Source: Streptacidiphilus sp. 4-A2
Lineage (GTDB): Bacteria > Actinomycetota > Actinomycetes > Streptomycetales > Streptomycetaceae
Direction of reading: 5' to 3'
NCBI GenBank assembly: GCA_014284505.1
Contig: JAAFYY010000001.1
Span: 5,877,845-5,941,844, forward strand
DNA: 64,000 nucleotides
Below the pieces are notes generated by a model that saw only the letters and a program-made list of their open reading frames with translations, did not search any database and was not told the DNA's origin. The stretch's first letter is position 1; each line of letters opens with the position of its first letter. Below are positions 35,657-44,421 of this stretch, one piece after another. Both the position numbers and the translations under genes were made by a program.

Positions 35657-36856
35657 ATGTCGCGGGAACGGGTGGCACGACGCATCGCCGCTGCGGCGGC
35701 CTACGGGGGCGGCGGGATCGGGCTGCTCGGGGTGGGGTTCGCGGGAGTGCTGCTGACCGAGGCGAAGCTGGCCGAGATGCAGCTGAACACGCTGCACGGC
35801 GAGCCGCCGCGGGCGGACGGGCTGTACGGGCAGGCGTTCGCGGGCGAGGACGCGGTGGACGCGCAGCCGCTGCGGATGGCGGTGCTGGGCGACTCCACGG
35901 CGGCCGGCTTCGGTGTGGACCGGGGCCGGGACACGCCGGGCGCGCTGCTGGCCGGCGGGATCGCGGCGATGGCGGAGCTGCCGGTGCGGCTGACGGTGGC
36001 GGCGGTGAACGGGGCGGCCTCGGACGACCTGGAGCGGCAGCTGGCCACCGTCCTGGAGTCCGAGCCGGTGCTGGACATCGCGCTGATCATGATCGGGGCG
36101 AACGACGTCACCCAGCGGATCAAGCTGGCGGACTCGGTGCGGATGCTCGGGGACACGGTACGGCGGCTGCGGGCGGCCGGGGCCGAGGTGGTCGTCGGGA
36201 CCTGCCCGGACCTGGGCACGATCGAACCGGTGCGCCCGCCGCTGCGGACCCTGGCCCGCCGGGCCAGCCGCCAGCTGGCGGCCGCGCAGACGATCGCGGT
36301 GGTGGACGCGGGCGGCCGGAGCGTGTCGCTGGGCGCGCTGCTGGGCCCGGAGTTCAACCACCGGCCGGAGATGTTCGCCTCGGACCGCTACCACCCCTCC
36401 GCGCAGGGCTACCAGACCGCCGCGATGGCGCTGCTGCCGTCGCTGTGCGCGGCGCTGGACATCTGGCCGGAGGAGGGACGGCCGGACGCCTACCGCGGCG
36501 AGGGTGTGCTGCCGGTGACGCAGGCGGCGGCGCGGGCGGCCGGGCGCGGCGGTACCGAGGTGGCCGGCGCGGAGGTGCTGGGCGCGGACTCCGGCCCCCG
36601 TGGCCGCTGGGCGCTGCTGAAGCACCGGCGGCGGCACATCCTGCCGGCGGGCTCCCCGGAAACCCCGGCAGCACCGGAGACCCCAGCAGCACCAGGGGCA
36701 CCAGTAGCCCCGGAAACCGCAGCAGCACCAGGGGCACCAGCAGCACCGGAAACCGCAGGGGACACCGGCCCGGGAGCGGCGCAGGCGGCTCCCGGGACAC
36801 CCGGGTCAACGTCGGGCAATTCACACGCCGCCAGCGCTGACGCCGGAGCTACCTGA
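35657..36856 (+). CDS. Secreted or anchored SGNH/GDSL hydrolase with Ala/Pro tail
   Basis: 399 residues from ATG 35657 (GAGAGGGGTCGCTC upstream). N-terminal hydrophobic helix (YGGGGIGLLGVGFAGVLLTE). SGNH blocks: GDSTAAGFGV (Ser), VNGAASDD (Gly), IGANDVT (Asn) and SDRYHPSAQGY (Asp/His), so the catalytic set is complete. The tail from about residue 330 is low complexity with PETPAAP/PGAPVAPE repeats, a wall-spanning or flexible extension. Ester substrate unknown. Lies between cbs and the thiolase, as I recall for other streptomycetes. Confidence 0.92.
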   Translation: MSRERVARRIAAAAAYGGGGIGLLGVGFAGVLLTEAKLAEMQLNTLHGEPPRADGLYGQAFAGEDAVDAQPLRMAVLGDSTAAGFGVDRGRDTPGALLAGGIAAMAELPVRLTVAAVNGAASDDLERQLATVLESEPVLDIALIMIGANDVTQRIKLADSVRMLGDTVRRLRAAGAEVVVGTCPDLGTIEPVRPPLRTLARRASRQLAAAQTIAVVDAGGRSVSLGALLGPEFNHRPEMFASDRYHPSAQGYQTAAMALLPSLCAALDIWPEEGRPDAYRGEGVLPVTQAAARAAGRGGTEVAGAEVLGADSGPRGRWALLKHRRRHILPAGSPETPAAPETPAAPGAPVAPETAAAPGAPAAPETAGDTGPGAAQAAPGTPGSTSGNSHAASADAGAT

Positions 36857-36913
36857 CGGTAATTTAACGGGAGGTCACCACTTACCCGCTTCCTGGAACC
36901 TTCTGGAGTCCTC

Positions 36914-38126
36914 ATGCCCGAAGCCGTCATCGTCAGCACCGCCCGCTCGCCGATCGGCCGGGCGTTCAAGGGCTCGCTGAAGGACGTCCGCCCGGACGAC
37001 CTGACCGCGCATGTCATCCAGGCGGCGCTGGCGAAGATCCCGGAGCTCGACCCGCGCGACATCGACGACCTGATGCTGGGCTGTGGCCTGCCGGGCGGCG
37101 AGCAGGGCCACAACCTGGGCCGGGTGGTCGCCGTGCAGCTCGGCATGGACCACCTGCCGGGCTGCACCATCACCCGCTACTGTTCCTCGTCGCTGCAGAC
37201 CTCCCGGATGGCGCTGCACGCGATCCGGGCCGGGGAGGGCGACGTCTTCATCTCGGCCGGCGTGGAGACCGTCTCCCGCAGCATCAAGGGCTCCTCGGAC
37301 GGTCTGCCGGACACCAAGAACCCGCTGTTCGCGGAGGCCGAGGCGCGCACCGTCGCCACCGCCTCGATGACCGGCGCGCCGGTCTGGGAGGACCCGCGCG
37401 AGAGCGGCCTGGTCCCCGACATCTACATCACCATGGGCCAGACCGCGGAGAACCTGGCCAAGCTGAAGGGCATCAGCCGCGCCGAGCAGGACGAGTTCGG
37501 CGTGCGCTCGCAGAACCTGGCCGAGAAGGCGATCGCGGACGGCTTCTGGGCCCGCGAGATCGTCCCGGTGACCACCCCGGACGGCACGGTCGTCAGCAAG
37601 GACGACGGCCCGCGCGCGGGGGTGACCCTGGAGGGGTCTCCGCCCTCAAGCCGGCCTTCCGCCCCGACGGCAGCGTCAACGCCGGCAACTGCTGCCCGCT
37701 GAACGACGGCGCCGCGGCGCTGGTGATCATGTCCGACACCAAGGCGCGGAGCTGGGCCTGACGCCGCTGGCGCGGATCGTCTCCACCGGGATCACCGCGC
37801 TGTCCCCGGAGATCATGCGGGCCGGTCGAGGCGTCCAAGCAGGCACTGCGCCGCGCGGGCATGAGCATCGGTGACATGACCTGGTCGAGATCAACGAGGC
37901 GTTCGCCGCCCAGGTCATCCCCTACCAGGAGCTGGGCGTGGACCTGGACCGGCTGAACGTCAACGGCGGCGCCATCGCGGTCGGACACCCGTTCGGCATG
38001 ACCGGCGCCCGGATCACCACCACCCTGATCAACTCGCTCCAGTGGCACGACAAGCAGTTCGGCCTGGAGACCATGTGCGTGGGCGGCGGCCAGGGCATGG
38101 CCATGATCCTTGAGCGGCTGAGCTGA
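36914..38126 (+). CDS. Acetyl-CoA acetyltransferase/thiolase (about four frameshifts)
   Basis: Thiolase for beta-oxidation or acetoacetyl-CoA metabolism. From ATG 36914 (MPEAVIVSTARSPIGRAFKG). The nucleophile Cys lies in ITRYCSSSLQTSRMAL; then GVETVSRSIKGS, YITMGQTAENLAKL, NCCPLNDGAAALVIMSD, INEAFAAQVIPY, GGAIAVGHPFGMTGAR and CVGGGQGMAM. All catalytic residues (Cys, His, Cys) are there. Breaks lie near 37632, 37745, 37820 and 37880, all in one 260-base stretch and all looking like lost bases. Full-length homologues keep this region, so errors are more likely than decay. Confidence 0.9.
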
Positions 38127-38241
38127 GCCAGGGCGGAAGAGGGGCCGGGCGGGCAGCCGCCCCTCCGGTCCCCCCGGCCCCCACGTCGGGCCACGAAGTC
38201 AAGCCCCGGTGACACGTTTGGGCTAGCGGTACAGGGGTAAA

Positions 38242-38282
38242 GTTCGGGTCACGTTTCTCACGTGGCCCGAACCTTTTTCTTT
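38242..38282 (+). terminator. Rho-independent terminator with T tract
   Basis: GTTCGGGTCACG, a 7-base loop and CGTGGCCCGAAC (one wobble), followed by CTTTTTCTTT. Classical form, with a T tract rarely seen in this organism. It lies 116 bases behind the thiolase. Confidence 0.85.
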
Positions 38283-38302
38283 AGCCACCTCACACATCCG
38301 AT

Positions 38303-38336
38303 CGACGCCGAGTGATCACCTGATCACTGTGCGTCG
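38303..38336. promoter_or_regulatory. Extended inverted repeat upstream of a membrane protein gene
   Basis: CGACGC-cg-AGTGATCA-CC-TGATCACT-gt-GCGTCG. The inner 8+8 repeat is perfect and the outer 6+6 repeat is perfect. It is 134 bases upstream of the next gene and has no T tract. It may be a dyad operator or an RNA hairpin. Confidence 0.45.
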
Positions 38337-38469
38337 AAAAACGGCTGGTATTCATTTACAGGAATGTCGTAGGTCACATCGTTGATCGACATTCCAGGCT
38401 CCCGGGAATTGCCGGGTTGGGGCACTGTTGGGACTGACCGCAGTTCGAACCCTTCGCTAGGGGTGCCCC

Positions 38470-39288
38470 GTGACAGTCCTCCTTGCCGTCCTCGTCTCAC
38501 TGCTGTTCGTCCTCACCGCAGCCGCCGCCACCGGCGTACTGATCGCCGTCCGCGCACTGCGGTCGCTGGACCGGCGCTTCGACGCCTCGGTGCAGCGGGC
38601 CCGTCGCGCCGCGCTCGCCCAGGACCGCGAGCGGGAGATGGAGGAGGCCCGGACATTCTGGGCCGAGCAGGAGGCCCGGGCCGCCGAGGACGACCTCTAC
38701 GGCGACACGGCGCCCGGCGGCGGCCTGTTCCAGGACGCGAACCTGGCGCTGCTGCCCGCACCGCGCGGCTATGTCGACGACGAGGGCACCATGGACCCGG
38801 AGTTCGCCGAGGCGCTGCGCAACGCGCTGGAGGACCTGCTCTCGGAGACCGAGGCCGGCCGCCGCGCCGGTGCCAACGGTGTCGGCACCGCCCAGGGCCC
38901 GCTCGGCGGCTCCGCCCCGGCCGCGCCCGGCCACGCCGGGCAGAGCGCCCACCACCCGTCCATGCCCGGCTTCATTCCGCAGCCCACCTCCACTCCGGAG
39001 TGGACCGACCTGCGGCTGATGGAGCTGGTGGACGTCGGCATCGTGCTGCGGGACGTCCGCCCCGGCCCGATGGGCACCCTGGACGTCTATGTGTTCGAGG
39101 ACGAGACCACCTTGTGTGTCGCCCCCGGCGACCCGGAGACCGGTGCGCGCATCCGCGCGGCCGTGGCCGAGGGCGCGGAGGTGCGGCTGCTGGGCTCCTC
39201 GCGGCTGCCCGGCGGGCACGCGCTGACCTTCACCCTGGGCGACGAGACCGCCTACATCCTGGCCGACCGCGTGGTCGCCAGCCTCTGA
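38470..39288 (+). CDS. Membrane-anchored hypothetical protein
   Basis: 272 residues from GTG 38470. One N-terminal membrane helix (LLAVLVSLLFVLTAAAATGV), then a long charged helix (ALAQDREREMEEARTFWAEQ) likely a coiled coil. A linker follows, then a C-terminal domain (WTDLRLMELVDVGIVLRDVR; TLDVYVFEDETTLCVAPGDP; DETAYILADRVVASL). No frameshift. I do not know the family; most of the chain should be cytoplasmic. Confidence 0.75.
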   Translation: MTVLLAVLVSLLFVLTAAAATGVLIAVRALRSLDRRFDASVQRARRAALAQDREREMEEARTFWAEQEARAAEDDLYGDTAPGGGLFQDANLALLPAPRGYVDDEGTMDPEFAEALRNALEDLLSETEAGRRAGANGVGTAQGPLGGSAPAAPGHAGQSAHHPSMPGFIPQPTSTPEWTDLRLMELVDVGIVLRDVRPGPMGTLDVYVFEDETTLCVAPGDPETGARIRAAVAEGAEVRLLGSSRLPGGHALTFTLGDETAYILADRVVASL

Positions 39289-39397
39289 GCAGTCCCGGAG
39301 CAGCCTCTGGGCAGGCTCGGAGCAGGCCCGGGCAGGCCCTAGGCAGGCCCCGAGCAGTCTCCGGAGCAGCCCCCGAGCCGGCGCCGCTTCCGGGCGG

Positions 39398-39767
39398 TCA
39401 GAGAACGAGCTGGGCGACCTCGGTCACCAGTTCCACCGCCTCGGCCAGCACCGCCGCCCCCGCTCCCGGCCCGTCCGGCGCCGACCCCCGTCCGACTCCG
39501 GCTCGTCGAGCCCGGAGCCGGGCGGGGGTCGGCCAGTACCGCCGCCAGGTCATGGGCGGCCACCGCGAGCTGGTCGCCCACCGCGAAGATCCCCGCATCG
39601 GGCAGCTCCTGCACCGGGAGCCCCTCCAAGCGCTGGGCGCGGGCGGCCAGTTGGCGGGCCAGCCGCAGGCCGGAGGGGGCGTGCCGGGTGAGCTTGCTCT
39701 GCGGCATCGAGCGGAACCGGTCGGCCAGGCGCTCGGCCGGGGCGAGCAGCGGTGTGGGGTCGGGCAT
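39398..39767 (-). CDS. Hypothetical helical protein (one frameshift)
   Basis: About 123 residues from ATG 39767 (MPDPTPLLAPAERLADRFRS). Helical, soluble: SGLRLARQLAARAQRLEGLP, AVGDQLAVAAHDLAAVLA. The frame is lost near 39500; the natural end AEAVELVTEVAQLVL is read in another frame. Function unknown. Followed on the other side by a spacer of GGCAGGC/GAGCAG direct repeats (39289-39365). Confidence 0.6.
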
Positions 39768-40083
39768 CTGCCGAGAATAACCGGCGGGGCGGCGGCCGGC
39801 GGCACGCCCCGGCAGTCGGCGGCGGCGGCCGGACGGCGGCGCAGCCGTGGGCGGCCCGGGGGGCGAACTGCCGGATGAACCAGGGGTGAACCGGAGCCGG
39901 TCGAGGGATGAAGCGGCGCGGAGCCGGGTACGGGTCTCCACACAGCACCGGCTGTTGCCAAGGCCCACCCGCTGCAGGACAGTCGGTGGCAAGGAGAGCC
40001 CCGGCGGGCGGCCGACGGCACGTGTCCGCCGAAACCGGCCTGCCCCGCGGGCCCGCGGCCGTACCGACTCCTGGAGGCGCCCA
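39768..40083. other. Spacer with very GC-rich low-complexity DNA
   Basis: 316 bases of CGGCGG-rich sequence between divergent genes. Open frames here are extensions or shadows; I see no gene or structured RNA. Confidence 0.5.
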
Positions 40084-40317
40084 GTGTCTTTGATGTACTC
40101 CGCCGAGACCCACCAGAACCTGCTCGCCCGGATCCCTTCGGTGACGGGCCGTGAGCTGAGCGCGTGGCTCAGGGCCGTGGAGGACGGCCCGAGCCTGCAC
40201 CGTGCGGAGGAGCGGATCGACTGGCTGCGCCGCACGTATGACATCTCCTACGGCTATGCCAAGGCCATTGTTCACGAACACGACCTGCGCCGGGCGGCCG
40301 CACGCATGTCCCAATAG
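40084..40317 (+). CDS. DUF4287-domain protein
   Basis: 77 residues from GTG 40084 with GGAGG 8-12 bases upstream. Reads MYSAETHQNLLARIPSVTGR, ELSAWLRAVEDGPSL, IDWLRRTYDISYGYAKAIVH, matching DUF4287 proteins, which are small cytosolic helical proteins of unknown role. The longer upstream frame is not supported by a ribosome binding site. Confidence 0.82.
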   Translation: MSLMYSAETHQNLLARIPSVTGRELSAWLRAVEDGPSLHRAEERIDWLRRTYDISYGYAKAIVHEHDLRRAAARMSQ

Positions 40318-40454
40318 CGCGCACCCGAAATTTCGTTCTGTCGATATATTCCGGAAGGTCGCATTCCACAGTTGTGCGACCAAAGCGGAGCCGTTGCGGG
40401 GGTGCGGCAGGTCACCTCGATGACCTGCCCATGCCACGCCATGAACAACACGTG

Positions 40455-40536
40455 TGCCCGGAGCCGGATTTGAACCGGCACGGCCTGGCGGCCAGCGAGG
40501 TTTAAGCTCGCCGTGTCTGCATTCCACCATCCGGGC
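40455..40536 (-). tRNA. bldA: tRNA-Leu (anticodon UAA), bldA type
   Basis: The reverse strand folds as a class II tRNA. Acceptor GCCCGGA pairs with TCCGGGC. The anticodon stem GCGAG/CTCGC encloses the loop CTTAAAC with anticodon TAA. The variable arm is TGGCCGCCAGGCCG, and the T arm is GCCGG-TTCAAAT-CCGGC. CCA is not encoded. The anticodon reads UUA, the rarest codon in streptomycetes. The sequence closely follows my memory of S. coelicolor bldA, which also lies beside an ABC transporter gene pair. Confidence 0.95.
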
Positions 40537-40869
40537 CCGCCCGCACTATGAGCCTAGCTGCCCAGAACGTCCAATACTCCCGTACCGCTCGGGAAGTTGG
40601 CTCAATTCCCAGCCCCCTGACGCATCGTCGGCTCACTTTGACCACTTGCGCGCCAGTTCTGTCCGTGTGCGGAATGTCAGGGGGGCCGCCCGAGGCGCAC
40701 GTCAGGGTTCGGTCATCCTTGCGGAGGACCGTCGGCGGCCCCGTCTCCGACGCGAGTGGGTACGCCCAACCGTCCGCCCGGGCGACTACGCGGCGTGATC
40801 GCTCCGGAAGGATAAGAGGTGCACGCAGCCACGGCTGCGCCCCTCCCACTCCCCGCTTGGAGTCCGACA

Positions 40870-41626
40870 GTGACCACGACCCTGCGCCAAGACGCAGCCG
40901 CACGCGCCGTTGACCTGACCAAGGTCTACGGAGAGGGTGACACCCGGGTCACCGCTCTCGACCGGGTCAGCATCGAGTTCGCCGCCGGGCAGTTCACGGC
41001 CATCATGGGGCCGTCGGGCTCCGGCAAGTCCACCCTGATGCACTGCATGGCCGGGCTCGACACGGTCTCCTCCGGATCGGCCCGGATCGGCGACACCGAG
41101 CTCGTCGGACTCAAGGACAAGCAGCTGACCCGACTGCGCCGGGACCAGATCGGTTTTGTTCCAGGCGTTCAACCTGCTCCCCACGCTGACCGCGCTGGAG
41201 AACATCACGCTGCCCATGGACATCGCCGGGCGCAAGCCCGACCAGGCCTGGCTGGAGCGGGTGGTGGCCACCGTCGGCCTGGCCGACCGGCTCGCGCACC
41301 GCCCCTCGCAGCTCTCCGGCGGACAGCAGCAGCGCGTCGCCTGCGCCCGCGCGCTGGCCGGCCGGCCGGCGATCATCTTCGCCGACGAGCCCACCGGCAA
41401 CCTCGACTCCCGCTCCGGCGCGGAGATCCTCGCCTTCCTGCGCTCCTCGGTACGGGAGCTGGGCCAGACCGTGGTGATGGTCACCCACGACCCGGTGGCC
41501 GCCTCCTACGCGGACCGGGTGGTCTTCCTCGCCGACGGCCGGATCGTCGACGAGATCCACGCCCCCACCGCCGACAGCGTCCTCGACCGGATGCGGCGTT
41601 TCGACGCCGTCGGCCGCACCAGCTGA
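40870..41626 (+). CDS. MacB/LolD-type ABC transporter ATPase (one frameshift)
   Basis: From GTG 40870 (VTTTLRQDAAARAVDLTKVY); GTG 40819 behind GGAAGGATAAGAG is an alternative. Walker A IMGPSGSGKSTLMHCMAGLD, FQAFNLLPTLTALENITLPM, signature LSGGQQQRVACARAL, Walker B IIFADEPTGNLDS, switch VTHDPVAASYADRV. The break is near 41158, just before FQAFNLL. It is 12 bases upstream of the permease gene. Powers a large FtsX-type permease. Confidence 0.93.
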
Positions 41627-41638
41627 AGGGGGCGCACC

Positions 41639-44194
41639 GTGTACCGCACCGCACTGCGAAATGTCCTGGCCCACAAGGGCCGACTGCTGATGACCATGCT
41701 GGCCGTGCTGCTCGGCACTGCCTTCGTGGCCGGGACTCTGGTCTTCTCCGACTCGGTCGCACAGTCCTTCAAGGACAGCCTCTCCAGCAACTACAACACC
41801 ATATCCGTGCAGGTGAGCAATAAGGAGGCGGTCCAGGGCGGCCCCAGCTCCGGCGACAACGGGGTCAACACCCCGCTCACCCAGGCCACTTTGGCGCACA
41901 TAGCCGCCCTGCCCGGCACCGCCTCCGCCCGCGGCACCGTCTCCGGCTTCGCCGGACTGTCGGACCCGCACGGCAACCTGATCGGCAGCCGGGGCAACAC
42001 CGAGGGCGGCAACTGGGTCCCCGGCAGCAACGGCCAGGACAGCCTGTACCCGATGGCCCAGGGCAGCGGGCCCGCCGCCGGCGGCCAGATCGCCATCGAC
42101 CAGAAGACCGCCGACAGCAACGGCTTCAAGGTCGGCGACACCGTCCGGCTCGCCGTCAACGGGCCGGTGATGCAGGAGACCGTCTCCGGGATCTTCACCA
42201 CCACTGACCCGCAGGTCACCTCCGGCGGCTCGCTGGTGCTGTTCGACACCGCCACCGCCCAGAAGCTCTACCTGAAGCCCGGCCAGTTCGACACCATCAC
42301 CGCCGACGCCCGGCCCGGCACCAGCCAGGACCAGCTGCGCCAGCAGATCCTGACGGTGGTTCCGCACGGCCAGGCGATCAAGACCGAGACCGCCACCCAG
42401 CTGAAGGCCGACCAGGCCACGGCGATCCAGTCGGCCACCTCCGGGATGCGGACCGCGCTGCTGGCCTTCGCCGGGATCGCGCTCTTCGTCGGGATCTTCC
42501 TGATCTCCAACACCTTCACCATGCTGATCGCCCAGCGCACCCGGGAGCTGGCGCTGATGCGGGCGATCGGCGCCAGCCGCCGCCAGGTCACCGCCTCGGT
42601 GCTGCTGGAGGCCCTCTTCGTGGGCATCAGCGCCTCACTGGTGGGTCTCGGTGCGGGGATCGGCATCGGGGTGGCCCTCCAGGCCGCCATGGGCTCCATG
42701 AACAGCCAGATCACCACCAACGTGCTGGTGGTCTCGCCGACCACGGTGATCGCCACCCTGCTCACCGGGATCGTGGTGACCGTGGCCGCCGCGCTGCTGC
42801 CCGGGATCCGCGCCTCGCGGGTCGCCCCGGTGGCCGCGATGCGCAGCGGCGACCAGCCGGCCTCGCAGAAGAGCCTGATCGTGCGCAACACCATCGGGCT
42901 GCTGCTGGCCGGGGCCGGACTGGCGCTGGTGCTGATCGGTGTGCAGGCCGGGGGCAGCTCCGGACGGCTGCCGGTGGGCGCGGGCGCGGTCGGGATCATG
43001 ATCGGCGTGTTCGTGCTGACCCCGCTGCTCTCCCGGCCGGTGATCGGACTGGTCGGCCCGCTGCTGGCACGGCTGTTCGGCATCTCCGGCAAGCTGGCCC
43101 GGCAGAACGCGGTGCGCAACCCGCGCCGGACCGCGGCAACCGCCTCCGCGCTCACCATCGGGATCACCCTGATCAGCGCGCTGACAGTGATCGGCGCCTC
43201 GATGACGCACGCCATCGACCAGCAGGTCACCCAGAACATGACCGCCGACTACGCGATCAGCGGACTGGTCACCCCCACCGTCTCGCCCTCGCTGCTGCCG
43301 CAGATCGCGCACGCCCCGGGCGTGGCCGCCTCCAGCCCGCTGGACATGCAGTACCTGCGGGTCGACGGCGCCTCGGTCGACGTCACCGGCATCGACGCGA
43401 GCACCGGCAGCCAACTGGCCGCTCCGCAGATGATCAACGGAAGCGTGTCCGCGCTGTCCCAGGGCGAGCTGCTGGTCGACAGCAGCAAGGCCACCAGCGA
43501 CCACCTCTCCGTCGGCAGCACCCTGACGGTGACCTACCCGGACGGCAGCAGCGGGTCGCTGACGGTCGGCGGGATCTACCAGAACAGCGGCCTGCTCGGC
43601 TCGACCATGCTCGGTGAGTCGGCGCTGGCCCCGCACACCCAGCAGCCCAACTACGGGGTGGTCCTGGTCAAGGGCACCGACGGGGCGACCCCGGCGCTCC
43701 AGCAGGCACTGAAGGACGCGACCGGCGACAATCCGCTGCTCCAGGTCCAGAACAGGGCCCAGTTGCAGCAGAGCTTCAGCTCGGTGATCAGCCTGCTGCT
43801 GAACGTGATGTACGCGCTGCTGGGGATGGCGGTGCTGATCGCGGTCCTGGGTGTGGTGAACACCCTGGCGATGTCGGTGTTCGAGCGCAAGCGCGAGATC
43901 GGCATGCTGCGGGCGATCGGCCTGGACCGTAAGGGCATCAAGCGGATGGTCCGGCTGGAGTCGGTGGTGATCGCCACCTTCGGCGCGGCCATGGGCGTCG
44001 CCATCGGCAGCTTCCTGGCCTGGGCGGCGGTGCGGCTGCTGCACGACGCGATCGCCGGCCTGACCACCACCCTCCCGTACGGGCAGCTCGCCGGGTACAT
44101 CCTGGCCGGGGCCCTGGTGGGGCTGCTGGCCGCACTGTGGCCGGCCAGGCGGGCCGCGAAGCTCAACATCCTGGACGGCATCAAGGCCGACTGA
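41639..44194 (+). CDS. FtsX/MacB-type ABC transporter permease, 851 residues
   Basis: From GTG 41639 with AAGGGGG upstream. Two FtsX modules. Helix 1 (LLMTMLAVLLGTAFVAGTLV) is followed by a large outer MacB-PCD domain, then helices 2-4 with LALMRAIGASRRQVTASVLL. The second half repeats the plan (RRTAATASALTIGITLISAL; outer domain; LGVVNTLAMSVFERKREIGM and LRAIGLDRKGIKRMVRLESV). The end is LWPARRAAKLNILDGIKAD. Intact. Such pairs in actinomycetes usually work in envelope or lipoprotein/peptide export; substrate unknown. Confidence 0.94.
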   Translation: MYRTALRNVLAHKGRLLMTMLAVLLGTAFVAGTLVFSDSVAQSFKDSLSSNYNTISVQVSNKEAVQGGPSSGDNGVNTPLTQATLAHIAALPGTASARGTVSGFAGLSDPHGNLIGSRGNTEGGNWVPGSNGQDSLYPMAQGSGPAAGGQIAIDQKTADSNGFKVGDTVRLAVNGPVMQETVSGIFTTTDPQVTSGGSLVLFDTATAQKLYLKPGQFDTITADARPGTSQDQLRQQILTVVPHGQAIKTETATQLKADQATAIQSATSGMRTALLAFAGIALFVGIFLISNTFTMLIAQRTRELALMRAIGASRRQVTASVLLEALFVGISASLVGLGAGIGIGVALQAAMGSMNSQITTNVLVVSPTTVIATLLTGIVVTVAAALLPGIRASRVAPVAAMRSGDQPASQKSLIVRNTIGLLLAGAGLALVLIGVQAGGSSGRLPVGAGAVGIMIGVFVLTPLLSRPVIGLVGPLLARLFGISGKLARQNAVRNPRRTAATASALTIGITLISALTVIGASMTHAIDQQVTQNMTADYAISGLVTPTVSPSLLPQIAHAPGVAASSPLDMQYLRVDGASVDVTGIDASTGSQLAAPQMINGSVSALSQGELLVDSSKATSDHLSVGSTLTVTYPDGSSGSLTVGGIYQNSGLLGSTMLGESALAPHTQQPNYGVVLVKGTDGATPALQQALKDATGDNPLLQVQNRAQLQQSFSSVISLLLNVMYALLGMAVLIAVLGVVNTLAMSVFERKREIGMLRAIGLDRKGIKRMVRLESVVIATFGAAMGVAIGSFLAWAAVRLLHDAIAGLTTTLPYGQLAGYILAGALVGLLAALWPARRAAKLNILDGIKAD

Positions 44195-44199
44195 GCGGC

Positions 44200-44229
44200 G
44201 GCCGGGCTGTTCCACGGAACAGCCCGGCC
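44200..44229 (+). terminator. Perfect hairpin terminator behind the permease
   Basis: GGCCGGGCTGTTCC and GGAACAGCCCGGCC pair perfectly around a 2-base centre, five bases past the stop. Confidence 0.85.
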
Positions 44230-44240
44230 GAACCGCCCAC

Positions 44241-44305
44241 GGAGCAAGCCCCGCTGAGGAACAAGCCCCGCTGGGGAACAAGCCCCGCTGGGGAACAAGC
44301 CCCGA
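44241..44305. repeat. 18-bp tandem repeat, intergenic
   Basis: About three and a half copies of a unit GGAACAAGCCCCGCTGGG in the convergent spacer between two terminator hairpins. Confidence 0.85.
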
Positions 44306-44313
44306 GAAATGCC

Positions 44314-44349
44314 AGTGCCCCGGTCCAGATCGCTCTGGGCCGGGGCACT
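44314..44349 (-). terminator. 16-bp hairpin terminator behind NDH-2
   Basis: AGTGCCCCGGTCCAGA, TCGC loop, TCTGGGCCGGGGCACT, one wobble pair. Probably ends the NADH dehydrogenase transcript. Confidence 0.8.
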
Positions 44350-44421
44350 TACGGCAGCGGTGCCGGTATGAGCACCACAGGTGTGGTCCGGCGACGCTGC
44401 CGGGCTTCGGGGTGCCGAGTG

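Noticed and set aside
44241..44305. Attachment site or integrase target beside the bldA tRNA
   Set aside because: No integrase gene and no copy of the tRNA 3' end was found in the window.
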